Shown one piece after another: positions 7,522 through 16,093 of a stretch of 64,000 bases of DNA. Numbering within the stretch: position 1 is the stretch's first letter; every line of letters begins with the position of its first letter. The DNA lies in contig NZ_QGHC01000011.1 in NCBI RefSeq assembly GCF_003148905.1, positions 1 through 64,000 on the forward strand, in the 5' to 3' direction. The translations under genes and the position numbers were made by a program. The notes beneath the pieces are model-generated. The model was not told the origin of the DNA. It saw only the letters and a program-made list of their open reading frames with translations, and searched no databases. The stretch comes from Fulvimonas soli (lineage in GTDB: Bacteria > Pseudomonadota > Gammaproteobacteria > Xanthomonadales > Rhodanobacteraceae).

Positions 7522-9561
7522 TCAGTCCTCCTCCACATGCGGCTTCCACGCCTCGCTGAGCTGCTTCTGCACCGGCGGCGGCACCGGCTCATAGTGGCTG
7601 AGGTCGAGGCTGTAGCGGCCGCGGCCGCCGGTCATCGCCTTCAGCTCGGTGGGGTAGTCGGTCAGCTCGGCCAGCGGCGCCTGCGCGCGGATCACCAGCT
7701 CGCCGCCGCGCCGCGCGTCGGTGCCCAGGATGCGCGCGCGCTTGCCCGCCAGGCCGCCGGTGACGTCGCCCACGTTCGCCTCCGGGATCGCCACCTCCAC
7801 GTCCACGATCGGCTCCAGCACGATCGGCCGCGCCTTGCCCACCGCGTCGAGGAAGGCCTTCTTGCCCGCGCTGACGAAGGCCACCTCCTTGGAGTCGACC
7901 GGGTGGTACTTGCCGTCGTACACCGTCACGCGCAGGTCCTGCATCGGGTAGCCGGCCACCGCGCCGCGCTCCATCGCCTGGCGCACGCCCTTCTCGATGG
8001 CCGGCAGGAACTGGTTGGGGATCACGCCGCCCTTCACCTCGTCGACGAACTCGAAGCCGCCGCCGCGCTCCAGCGGCTCCACGCGCAGGAACACCTCGCC
8101 GAACTGGCCCGCGCCGCCGGTCTGCTTCTTGTGCCGGTGGTGGCCGTCGGCGCGCGCGGCGATGGTCTCGCGGTAGGCGATGCGCGGCGGGTGCGTCACC
8201 ACCTCCACGCCGTAGCGCTCGCGCATGCGCTCCAGCATCACCTTCAGGTGCAGCTCGGAGAGGCCGCGCACCACCGTCTCGTTGAGCTCCTTGTGGTGCT
8301 CGACGCGCAGGCACGGGTCCTCCTCGGCCAGCCGCAGCAGCGCCTGCGAGAGCTTCTGCTCCTGGCCCTTGTGCTTCGGCTCCAGCGCCAGGCCGAACAT
8401 CGGCTGCGGGAAGTGCGGCGGCGCCAGGCGGATGCGGTCCTCCTCGTGCGAGTCGTGCAGCACGGCGTCGAAGTGGATCTCCTCCACCTTCGCCACCGCG
8501 GCGATGTCGCCGGGGATCGCCCGCTCGATCTCCACGTGGTTCCTCGCGTTGAGGCGGAACAGGTGGCCGACCTTGAACGGCTTGCGGCCGTCGTCGACGT
8601 AGAGCTGGCTGTCGCGGCGGATGGTGCCCTGCCACACGCGGAACACGGAGAGCTTGCCGACGAAGGGGTCGTTGACGATCTTGAACACGTCGGCGACCAC
8701 GTGCCGGCCCGGGTCGGCGCTCACCGCGATCGGCGCGCCGCCGGCGTCGAGGAAGGGCGGCGGGTTGCCCTCGGCGGGGTTGGGCAGCAGCCGCTCGGCC
8801 AGCTCCAGCAGCTCGGCCACGCCCGCGCCGGTGCGCGCGCTGACGAAGCACACCGGCACCAGGTGGCCCTCGCGCAGGCACTGCTCGAAGGCGTCGTGCA
8901 ACTGCTCGCGGGTCAGCGCGCCCTCGCCGGCGTCGAGGTAGCGGTCCATCAGCTTCTCGCTGACCTCCACCACCTGGTCGAGGATGCGCTGGTGCGCCTC
9001 GGCCAGCGAGGAGAGATCGGTGGCGCCCTCGGCGTGGAAGAAGCAGTCCAGCACGCGCCGGCCGCCGTCGGCGGGCAGGTTCACCGGCAGGCACTCGGGG
9101 CCGAACTCCTCGCGCAGCGCCTCGGCCAGCGCGGGCAGGTCCGCGCCCTCGGCGTCGATCTTGTTGACCACCAGCAGCCGCGCCAGGCCGCGCTCGCGCG
9201 CGTGCTCCATCATGCGGCGGGTGCCGTGCTCGACGCCGTTGGCGGCGTTCACCACCACCGCCACCGTCTCCACCGCGGCGAAGGCCGACAGCGTGCCGCC
9301 GCGGAAGTCCGGGTAGCCGGCGGTGTCGATCAGGTTGATGTGGCAGCCGCCGCGGTCGATGCCGGCGATGCAGCTGTCGATGGAATGGCCGCGCGCCTTC
9401 TCCTGCGCGTCGGTGTCCGACTGCGTGGTGCCGCGCTCCACCGAGCCCTGCGTCTGGATCACGCCGCCGGCGTGCAGCAAGGCCTCGAACAGCGTGGTCT
9501 TGCCGGCGCCGGCATGGCCGGCGAGCGCGATGTTGCGGATGTTTTCCGTGCTGTACGACAC
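7522..9561 (-). CDS. Elongation factor G-like GTPase (EF-G paralogue)
   Basis: A translational GTPase of 679 residues, close to EF-G in length and domain order. GTP-binding motifs are GHAGAGKT (15-22), DTAGYPDF (79-86) and NKID (132-135); domains II-V follow, with HKKQTGGAGQFGEV in domain IV. The effector loop usually reading RGITI in EF-G is RGHSID here, a feature of the FusA2-like paralogues that coexist with canonical FusA. Its role (translation stress, ribosome recycling or other) is not known from sequence. The start is GTG at 9561, supported by AAAGGAGG 10 nt upstream; a longer reading frame to 9735 has no site and low-complexity residues. Confidence 0.85.
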   Translation of the reverse strand: MSYSTENIRNIALAGHAGAGKTTLFEALLHAGGVIQTQGSVERGTTQSDTDAQEKARGHSIDSCIAGIDRGGCHINLIDTAGYPDFRGGTLSAFAAVETVAVVVNAANGVEHGTRRMMEHARERGLARLLVVNKIDAEGADLPALAEALREEFGPECLPVNLPADGGRRVLDCFFHAEGATDLSSLAEAHQRILDQVVEVSEKLMDRYLDAGEGALTREQLHDAFEQCLREGHLVPVCFVSARTGAGVAELLELAERLLPNPAEGNPPPFLDAGGAPIAVSADPGRHVVADVFKIVNDPFVGKLSVFRVWQGTIRRDSQLYVDDGRKPFKVGHLFRLNARNHVEIERAIPGDIAAVAKVEEIHFDAVLHDSHEEDRIRLAPPHFPQPMFGLALEPKHKGQEQKLSQALLRLAEEDPCLRVEHHKELNETVVRGLSELHLKVMLERMRERYGVEVVTHPPRIAYRETIAARADGHHRHKKQTGGAGQFGEVFLRVEPLERGGGFEFVDEVKGGVIPNQFLPAIEKGVRQAMERGAVAGYPMQDLRVTVYDGKYHPVDSKEVAFVSAGKKAFLDAVGKARPIVLEPIVDVEVAIPEANVGDVTGGLAGKRARILGTDARRGGELVIRAQAPLAELTDYPTELKAMTGGRGRYSLDLSHYEPVPPPVQKQLSEAWKPHVEED

Positions 9562-9812
9562 GATGCGACCCTCCTTTGGCGGAGGCGCGGACTCGCATCG
9601 GCATGAGCGGCGCCGCACGAGGCCGCGCGTGGCGGCTGACGATGGCGGGCCGTCATGGTCGTCCGGGCGCCGTGCGGCGACGGGGGCGGTCATGGCGGGA
9701 AGGCGGCGGGCGCCGCGCGCATAGCCTTGTGCCATCGCGTGGCCCGGTCAAGCTGCATTGCGGGGCGGGGAACCCGCGGCGCGTCCGTCGGTCCCAGCAA
9801 GCGTACGAAGCT

Positions 9813-9906
9813 CCCTCCCGGCTTCCATCCCAGGACGGGGACCCCTGTCGGGAGCCGCCGCGGTTCCGCCGCGGCTCTTCCCCCCGCCCGCGGGGAGCCG
9901 GGAGGG
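9813..9906. repeat. Nested inverted repeat (11-bp outer arms)
   Basis: Outer arms CCCTCCCGGCT (9813-9823) and AGCCGGGAGGG (9896-9906) are perfect complements, with an inner GCCGCGG / CCGCGGC stem between them. It lies in the 575-bp gap between the EF-G paralogue and the first proline-rich gene, where no gene is seen. Confidence 0.6.
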
Positions 9907-9918
9907 ACCCTGCCTGCG

Positions 9919-9964
9919 GCCGTGCGCCGCGGCTGGGGTGCGCCCGGCCGCCGCGGCGCACGGC
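9919..9964. repeat. Perfect 15-bp hairpin
   Basis: Arms GCCGTGCGCCGCGGC (9919-9933) and GCCGCGGCGCACGGC (9950-9964) are exact complements with a 16-nt loop. There is no T-run on either side, so a simple terminator is unlikely; an RNA structure or protein site is possible. Confidence 0.6.
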
Positions 9965-10136
9965 TGCGCTTCGGAAACGATTCAAGCGGCGGGCGCCATG
10001 CTGACGGCCGGACATCCACCACGCGAGGGACATCGCCATCGTTTCGCCGCCGCCGGTCGAACACCATCGCGGGGCACCGCCCGCCCGGCGCGGGCTGGCG
10101 CCGCTGGACGCGGACACCGGCGCGCGGCTGCGCGCG

Positions 10137-11066
10137 ATGCGCTGGCGCGCGCCGCCCGGCCGGCGCCACGGCCTGCCGGCGCTGGCGATCGTGCTGGCGC
10201 TGCACGCGCTGTTCGCGCTGGTGGTGTGGATCGAGATGCGGCCGCCGGCATCGCGCGAGGTGGTGCACGCGCGGCTGGACGACGCGCTGCGGGTGCGCTT
10301 CATCGTCGCGGCCAAGGCGCCGCCGCCGTCGCCCGTGCCGCCGCCCGCGCCGGTCCGGCCGCCTGCGCGCCCGTCGCCATCGCCGCCCGCGCCGCCGCCG
10401 TCGCGCGAGCCGCCGGCGAAGGACGCGATGACCGTGACGCTGCCGCCCGCGCCGCGCCTCTACGACCGCAACGGCCAAGTGCTGCTGCCTGCCGCGCCGT
10501 CCAGCGCGCCGCCCGCGCCGGACTACGTGCAGCGCCTGCCGCAGGGCGACATGCAGGTGATGCGCCACGACAGCCCGGTCGAGTACAAGGCCACGCGCTT
10601 CGCGCAGGACTGGGGCAAGGGCGGCGGCGCAGTGACGCGCGCGCTGGAGAAGGCGGTGGAGAAGACCACGCTCGAGACCACCATCCGCCTGCCGCGCGGC
10701 GTGCGCATCCACTGCGCGGTCAGCCTGGCGGCGCTGGCCGGCGGCTGCGGCGGCGATCCGCCACCGCCGCCGTCGAAGAAGGATGGCGACGAGCGCCTCA
10801 GCATGGCCCCGGCCAGGCCGCTGGCCGCCGGTCCGACGCCCCCCGAGGGACCTGGTGAGGCCCAGTGCATCGCGCTCTACCGCAACGGCAAGCCGTTGCC
10901 CCACGGCTGCCCGGTGGACACGCCCAACCGCGCGGTGGACGCGGAGATCCGCGACTGCGTAGAGCGCTACCGCGCCGGCAAGCGCCTGCCCACCTGGTGC
11001 CCCGCCGACACGCCGCGCCGCGCGGCATCCGCACCCGCCGCCGCATCCTCCGCACCCGGCAAATAG
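10137..11066 (+). CDS. Unrecognised proline-rich membrane-anchored protein, paralogue A
   Basis: A protein of 309 residues that I do not recognise. One N-terminal membrane segment (ALAIVLALHALFALVVWI, about 16-33) is followed by a Pro/Ala-rich linker (about 60-100) and a conserved domain (about 130-190: QGDMQVMRHDSPVEYKATRF, QDW, AVEKTT, LPRGVRIHC). Two short Cys repeats then follow: C-x13/14-CPxDTP occurs twice near 243-290. The topology, inner-membrane anchor plus periplasmic Pro-rich arm, recalls TonB, but there is no TonB C-terminal domain. The next gene shares the same order of parts. The ATG at 10137 is used; the frame stays open upstream, and similarity in layout to the paralogue suggests a longer N-terminus with an unclear start codon. 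Confidence 0.6.
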   Translation: MRWRAPPGRRHGLPALAIVLALHALFALVVWIEMRPPASREVVHARLDDALRVRFIVAAKAPPPSPVPPPAPVRPPARPSPSPPAPPPSREPPAKDAMTVTLPPAPRLYDRNGQVLLPAAPSSAPPAPDYVQRLPQGDMQVMRHDSPVEYKATRFAQDWGKGGGAVTRALEKAVEKTTLETTIRLPRGVRIHCAVSLAALAGGCGGDPPPPPSKKDGDERLSMAPARPLAAGPTPPEGPGEAQCIALYRNGKPLPHGCPVDTPNRAVDAEIRDCVERYRAGKRLPTWCPADTPRRAASAPAAASSAPGK

Positions 11067-11095
11067 CCATCCAAAACACGCACGACCACCGCCTT

Positions 11096-11135
11096 GCCCC
11101 CTCTCCCCTCCGGGGAGAGGGCCGGGGTGAGGGGT
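11096..11135 (+). repeat. CTCTCCCC-family repeat, single copy
   Basis: One forward copy (CTCTCCCCTCCGGGGAGAGG core followed by GGGGTGAGGGG) lies between the two paralogous proline-rich genes. Confidence 0.9.
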
Positions 11136-11294
11136 CACCCTTGCGACCAGCCCGAACCAGACCGCGCGAACCTCACCGCCTGCATCGCCCGACCCGCATC
11201 GACGAGGCACCCCCAGAAAAGCTCTCCCCGCCGCCGCCCTCCGATCCCCCTCGCAGCGGCCGACCCATCCCCGTCTCCCGCTACACTCGCCGCC

Positions 11295-13280
11295 ATGCCC
11301 ATGCCCCCCGCGGAGAAGCCATCCGGTTCGCGCGTCGTGACCCTGCTGCCTTCGCCGCGGGAGGCGGCGCAGCGCGCCCTGGTCTACCGCCGCCGCCGCG
11401 CCGAGCGGCCGCGCGAGCGCGGCCTGCGCATCGCCGCCTTCGTCGGCACGCTGCTGGTGCACCTGCTGGTGCTGGTCGGGGCGATCCTCGGCCCCGCCTA
11501 CGAGCTGGTCGAGCCGCCGCCGCAGAACGCCGAGCCGCTGCAGGTGCGCCTGATCACCCATGCGCCCGAACCGCCGCCGCCCCCGCCGCCGGTGCGCGGC
11601 CTGCCGCCACGCAAGCCGGGCCCGACCCATCGCGGCAGCGCGGTGCCGAACGCGCCGCGCCGCGTCGAGCGCAGCGCCGCCGCGCCGGCCGTCGCCGCGC
11701 TGCAGCCGGTGCCCGTGCCCGCGCCGCAGCCGCCGGTGATCACCGTCACCGCGGAGCCCGCCACCATCAAGCTCGCCCCGGTCGCCGCGCCGCGCCCGCC
11801 GGCGAGCCTGCCCAGGCCGAAGCCCTCGCCCGAGCTCAAGCCGGTGCCGCTGGCCGGCGAGCCGCCGCAGGTCGCGCTGGACACGCCGCCGGTGCCCAAG
11901 CCGGTGCCGCCGAAGTTCCAGCCCGAGCCGATGCGCAAGCCGCAGCCCGAAGGCAACCAACCGTTGCAGACGCCGCCCTCGCTCACCCTGCCCGAACTGC
12001 CCGCGCAGGCGCCGCCCGCGGTGAGCGCGCCGAGCATCGCGCTCGACGCCACGCCGCCCAAGCCGGCGGTTACGCCGAGCACGATGGCGCTGGCGCAGCC
12101 GGAATCGCCGGCTTCGCCGCCCACGCAGGAACTCGAGGCCGTGCCGCTGCCCGCGCAGCTGGCGCCGCAGGTGAACCTGCAGCCGCAGCTCAGCGCGCCT
12201 GCGCCCAGCGTGCCGCGCGAGCGCACGCAGGTGCAGGCGCCGACGATCCGCCTGGCCGAGCCCGAGCTGGCTCCGGTGCCCGCTGCCGAACAGGCGCCGT
12301 CAGTGCAGGTGGAACGTCCCGCGGCGCCCAGCCTGGACACCCGCACGATCCAGGCGCCGCGCCCCAGCCTGCCGGCGATCGCGCGTCCGCAGCTCAGCGT
12401 GGCGAGCGAACCCTCGTCCAGTAGGGGGGAGGAAGCGGCCAAAGCGCCGGCCGCGAACAGCGAAGCGCAGGCGTCGTCGGTGGCCGCGCCGGAGAACGCC
12501 GCCGCCGAATCCTCCGCGAAAGGCGCACAGGAAAGCAGCGCACCCCAGACCACGCCGCAGGGCAGCGAAACCGCCACGCCCGGCCAGCCCGAGGGCACCG
12601 CCAATGCCGCGCCTTCCGCCAACGCCAACGCCAATGGCCAAGCCACGCCGTCGCCGGCGCACGGCCGCGGCAGCGAAGGCGAGGGCAAGCTCGGCGAGCA
12701 CGCTCAGGCCGGCGCCGCCGAGGGCGCCGAGAAGGGCCGCTTCGGCAGCTACATCCAGCTGCAGCCGCACGGCGACACGCAGATCATGGAGCACCGCGCG
12801 CCCAACATCGGCTACCGGCCCACCCGCTTCGAGCAGGACTGGACGCCGGAAGGCGAAAGCTCCATCGACACCGCGCTGCGCCGCGCGGTGGAGAAGACCA
12901 CCATCAAGCACACCTTCCACCTGCCGCGCGGCGTGCGGGTGGAATGCAAGCTGCTGCCGTTGATGCCGGTCGCGCTGTTCGGCTGCGACAACCCCGACCC
13001 ACCGCCCCGGCCGGTGGCCGACAAGGTCTACGAGCGCATGCACCTGGCCCCGGCCAACCCGCTGCTGCCGCTCGCCGACGCCACGGGCGCCCCCGCGTCG
13101 GCCGCCACGGCGGCCGCGCCGATCAAGCTGGACGACAGCGCCGAATGCGCCGCCGCCCGCGTGGCGGGCGGGCCGCTGCCGCCGGGGTGCGCGACGGAAG
13201 CGGCCGCGCCGGTCCGGCCGGCACTGGCGGCGCCGGCACGGTCGTCGAGTTCGTGGGTGCCGGCGAGCGACCAGTTCTGA
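11295..13280 (+). CDS. Unrecognised proline-rich membrane-anchored protein, paralogue B
   Basis: A protein of 661 residues with the same architecture as the gene before it. It has a basic N-terminus, one membrane segment (about 52-72, FVGTLLVHLLVLVGAIL), then a very long Pro/Ala/Gln-rich region (about 85-470). The shared domain follows (about 490-570: LQPHGDTQIMEHRAP, PTRFEQDW, ALRRAVEKTT, LPRGVRVEC). The final Cys motif is present once (EC...GCATE). The long Pro-rich arm suggests a periplasm-spanning tether. The start at 11295 is an ATG with a second in-frame ATG two codons later. The function is unknown; the pair looks like a tandem duplication that diverged mainly in linker length. Confidence 0.65.
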   Translation: MPMPPAEKPSGSRVVTLLPSPREAAQRALVYRRRRAERPRERGLRIAAFVGTLLVHLLVLVGAILGPAYELVEPPPQNAEPLQVRLITHAPEPPPPPPPVRGLPPRKPGPTHRGSAVPNAPRRVERSAAAPAVAALQPVPVPAPQPPVITVTAEPATIKLAPVAAPRPPASLPRPKPSPELKPVPLAGEPPQVALDTPPVPKPVPPKFQPEPMRKPQPEGNQPLQTPPSLTLPELPAQAPPAVSAPSIALDATPPKPAVTPSTMALAQPESPASPPTQELEAVPLPAQLAPQVNLQPQLSAPAPSVPRERTQVQAPTIRLAEPELAPVPAAEQAPSVQVERPAAPSLDTRTIQAPRPSLPAIARPQLSVASEPSSSRGEEAAKAPAANSEAQASSVAAPENAAAESSAKGAQESSAPQTTPQGSETATPGQPEGTANAAPSANANANGQATPSPAHGRGSEGEGKLGEHAQAGAAEGAEKGRFGSYIQLQPHGDTQIMEHRAPNIGYRPTRFEQDWTPEGESSIDTALRRAVEKTTIKHTFHLPRGVRVECKLLPLMPVALFGCDNPDPPPRPVADKVYERMHLAPANPLLPLADATGAPASAATAAAPIKLDDSAECAAARVAGGPLPPGCATEAAAPVRPALAAPARSSSSWVPASDQF

Positions 13281-13296
13281 CCGGTTTCCGACGCAA

Positions 13297-13420
13297 TGAT
13301 CCTGCCCCTGTTTCTCGGACCCCCGGATAAGCAATTCATCACGCGTGAGCAGGCGAATTGCACGAGTTCGAATTATTTCGTGTCGCTTAATCCGGTGTCC
13401 GAAATTCGGGGGCAAGATCA
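13297..13420. mobile_element. MITE-like 124-bp element with imperfect 36-bp terminal inverted repeats
   Basis: The left arm (13297-13332, starting TGATCCTGCCCC) and the reverse complement of the right arm (13385-13420, starting TGATCTTGCCCC) match at 27 of 36 positions. The 52-bp centre is AT-richer than the surrounding genes and has no coding capacity. It sits 3 bp before the RHS remnant. It could be a non-autonomous element or the fused ends of a deleted insertion sequence. Confidence 0.6.
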
Positions 13421-13423
13421 CAC

Positions 13424-13750
13424 ATGACGGTAAGCAGATGCGTCATCCACACCTTGTTGGTACTTGGCCTGTGGCTGGGATTGGGGTTGCAAGCGCGGAC
13501 GCAGACGCGGACGGTGCATTACTACTACACCGACCCGCAGGGCACGCCGCTGGTGAAGGCGCACGCGCAGGGCAACGTCATCGCGCGAGACGAACCGGGA
13601 CTACGTGTGGCTGGGCGACTTGCCGGTGGCGGTGTGGACGCCAGCGGTGGCACGGCGACGGTGAGCCATGTACATGCGGATAGGCTAGGCACATCGCGGG
13701 CCATCACTTCGCACAAGTTGCGTGCATTGCGACGGGCACGAATCATCTAA
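13424..13750 (+). pseudogene. RHS/YD-repeat protein remnant
   Basis: A short frame of 108 residues starts with a signal-like stretch, then HYYYTDPQGTPLVKAHAQGNV, a typical YD/RHS repeat. The expected continuation (DYVWLGDLPVAVW) is present in another frame, and a second RHS motif (VSHVHADRLGTSRAIT, compare VHTDHLGTPRA) returns in the first frame. The gene is therefore frameshifted and truncated. Base composition is lower in GC than the neighbours. It is a relic of a polymorphic-toxin-type RHS gene; no toxin domain or immunity gene remains. Confidence 0.75.
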
Positions 13751-13834
13751 TCGAGTGGCAGTCGGGATGCAGAGCGGCGACGCCAACGGCAGCACTATGG
13801 CGTAGCAGGGGGATGTTTGGCTATTGCGCCAGGG

Positions 13835-16093
13835 CTAGAGCATCCTCAACAACTCCCTCATCAACGGCAGCCTGCGCACCCGCACCGCACTGACGCGGAA
13901 CACCGCGTTGGCCAGCGCCGGGGCGGCGGTGGGCATGGCGAGGAAGCTGGCGCCGCTGGGCGGGAGGTTCTCGCCGGGGACGACGATCACCTCCACCTCG
14001 CGCGGCAGCTGGGCCATGCCGGCGAGCGGGTAGTCGCGGTAGCTGTGCTGCTGGATGCGGCCGTCCTTGAAGGTGACGCCGAGGTTGAGCGCGGTGCCCA
14101 GCGCGTCCAGCGTGGCGCCGGCGACCTGGCCTTCCAGGCCGGTGGGGTTGATCACGCGGCCCACGTCCACCGCGCACACGGCGCGCCGGATGCGCAGGTC
14201 GTTGCCGTCCAGCGCGGCCTCGATCGCGTGCGCCACGTAGGCGTCGCCGATGCGCCAGCAGGCCAGGCCCAGGCCGTTGACGCTGTGCAGCCAGTTCTGC
14301 TTCCAGCCTATGCGGTCGGCGACCAGCCTGAGCACGTTGAGCAGGCGGCCGGTGTCGAGCACGTGCCCGTCGCCCAGCGCGACCTGCCGCGGCTCGCCGA
14401 GCAGGCGCAGGCGGGTGTCGAGCGGGTCCTCCTTCATCGCGTGCGCCAGCTCGTCGACGAAGCTTTCCACCGCGAAGGCGTTGGAGAGGTGCGGCATGCC
14501 GCGCTGCGCGCCGCGCGGGATGGCCGACTGCAGCGCGCACCAGTCGCTGCGGTAGCTGGGCACCAGGCCGGCGGGCAGCTGGTCGGCGGCCACCTCGGAA
14601 GTCCACAGGCGATCGTCCGGCACGCCGCGGCGGGCGAGGGCGGAGGCGCTCGCGGTGCGCTGCGTCCAGGCGATGACGTTGCGCTTGCGGTCCACCACCG
14701 CGCTGATCTTGTGCGCCGAGCCGGGGCGGTAGACGTCGTGGGCGAGGTCCTCGCCGCGCGTCCACAGCAGGCGCACCGGCCTGCCGGCGGCCTGCGCCAG
14801 CAGCACGGCCTCGGCGACGTAGTCGTGGTCGAGCCGGCGGCCGTAGCCGCCGCCCACGCGCGGCACCTGGATCCGGATCTGCTCGGGCGCCAGGCCGGTG
14901 AGCCGGCGCACCACCGTCCACGCCTGCTGCGGCGCCTGGGTGGGCACCACCAGGGTGGCGCGGTCCTTCTCCAGCCGCACCAGGCAGTTCATCGGCTCGG
15001 GCGTGGCGTGCGCCAGCCAGGGCAGGACGTAGCTGGCCTCCAGCCGGCGCGCGGCCTTCTTGCCGGCGGCGTCGACGTCGCCGTCGTTGCGCACGCGCAC
15101 GGCGGCGGCGGTCTTGTCGTCGAGCAGCGCCACGGCCTGCTGCTCCAGGTCGGCGCTGTTCTCGCCGCCGCTGGGGCCGGGCTTCCAGTCGAGCTTGAGC
15201 TTGTCGCGGCCCTGCAGCGCGGCCCAGGTGTCTTCGGCGAGCACCGCCACCGCGGGCGCCAGCACGGTCTGGCCGAGCGGCTGGCTCGGCTCGGGCCGAA
15301 GCTGCACCACCTTCACCACGCCCTTCACCGCCAGCGTGGCGGCGGTGTCGATGGCGGCGAGGGTGCCGTCCGGCCAGGGGCAGTGACTGAGCACCGCGAC
15401 CAGTTCCTCGGCGAAGCGGTGATCGCTGGCGAAGCGCAGCTGGCCGGTGACGATGGCGCGCGCGTCGGCGTCGCCCGCGGGCTGGCCGATCAGCGCGTAG
15501 CGCTCGGGCTGCTTCACCGGCACCGGCGCGGGCGGCGGCGCGACCTTGGCGGCCGCGGCGGCGAGCGCGCCGTAGCCGAGCCGGCGGCCGTCCGGCGCGA
15601 TCACCAGGCCGGACTGCGCGCGCAGCTGGTCGGCGGGCACGCCGAGCTGGCGCGCCGCGGCCTGCAGCAGCAGCCAGCGCGCCAGCGCGCCGGCCTGGCG
15701 CAGGTCGGCCCAGGCGGCCGGCACCGTCTCGCCGGCGCCGCCGCGCTGGTGGCCGTAGGTCCAGGCCGGCTGGCCGTCGCGGTTCTGCACGCCCAGGCCC
15801 AGCGGCAGCACGGCGACGCGCTGCCAGTCGGCGTCCAGCTCGTCGGCGATGATGCGCGCGACGGCGGTGGCGCCGCCGGTGCCGGTCTCCGGGTCGCGCG
15901 TGCCGATCAGCACGGCGCCGTCGGCGTCGATGCGCACGAAGGCGCCCAGGCTGCGGTAGTCGTCGCCGAGCAGGCCGGGCGGCAGCGGCGCGTCGTCGGC
16001 ACGGGCCTCCGCCAGCGGCAGGCCCACGACCAGCGCGCCGGCACTGCCGGCCAGCACCTTGAGGAATCGGCGGCGCGAGAGGTCGGCGCTCAT
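13835..16093 (-). CDS. Xanthine dehydrogenase-family molybdopterin subunit (IorB-like), catalytic Glu not found
   Basis: A protein of 752 residues with a twin-arginine signal (SRRRFLKVLAGSAGALVVGLP), so probably exported folded. It resembles the large subunit of isoquinoline 1-oxidoreductase-type molybdenum hydroxylases: two Mo-binding halves, GGGYGRR near the middle, PRGAQRGMP and a C-terminal APALANAVF. In active relatives the end reads like GVGEPG...APALANA and supplies the catalytic Glu; here residues about 711-725 read PPSGASFLAMPTAAPALANA with no Glu. The gene overlaps the small subunit stop by ATGA, so they are co-translated. Active enzyme with unusual chemistry, or a degenerate pair, cannot be separated by sequence. 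Confidence 0.75.
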   Translation of the reverse strand: MSADLSRRRFLKVLAGSAGALVVGLPLAEARADDAPLPPGLLGDDYRSLGAFVRIDADGAVLIGTRDPETGTGGATAVARIIADELDADWQRVAVLPLGLGVQNRDGQPAWTYGHQRGGAGETVPAAWADLRQAGALARWLLLQAAARQLGVPADQLRAQSGLVIAPDGRRLGYGALAAAAAKVAPPPAPVPVKQPERYALIGQPAGDADARAIVTGQLRFASDHRFAEELVAVLSHCPWPDGTLAAIDTAATLAVKGVVKVVQLRPEPSQPLGQTVLAPAVAVLAEDTWAALQGRDKLKLDWKPGPSGGENSADLEQQAVALLDDKTAAAVRVRNDGDVDAAGKKAARRLEASYVLPWLAHATPEPMNCLVRLEKDRATLVVPTQAPQQAWTVVRRLTGLAPEQIRIQVPRVGGGYGRRLDHDYVAEAVLLAQAAGRPVRLLWTRGEDLAHDVYRPGSAHKISAVVDRKRNVIAWTQRTASASALARRGVPDDRLWTSEVAADQLPAGLVPSYRSDWCALQSAIPRGAQRGMPHLSNAFAVESFVDELAHAMKEDPLDTRLRLLGEPRQVALGDGHVLDTGRLLNVLRLVADRIGWKQNWLHSVNGLGLACWRIGDAYVAHAIEAALDGNDLRIRRAVCAVDVGRVINPTGLEGQVAGATLDALGTALNLGVTFKDGRIQQHSYRDYPLAGMAQLPREVEVIVVPGENLPPSGASFLAMPTAAPALANAVFRVSAVRVRRLPLMRELLRML

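Noticed and set aside
9562-9735. Upstream start for the EF-G paralogue at 9735
   Set aside because: The added residues are low-complexity and unlike EF-G; the GTG at 9561 has AAAGGAGG and begins the G domain normally.
13424-13750. Intact small secreted protein
   Set aside because: The RHS motifs continue across frames, so this is a frameshifted relic, not an intact gene.
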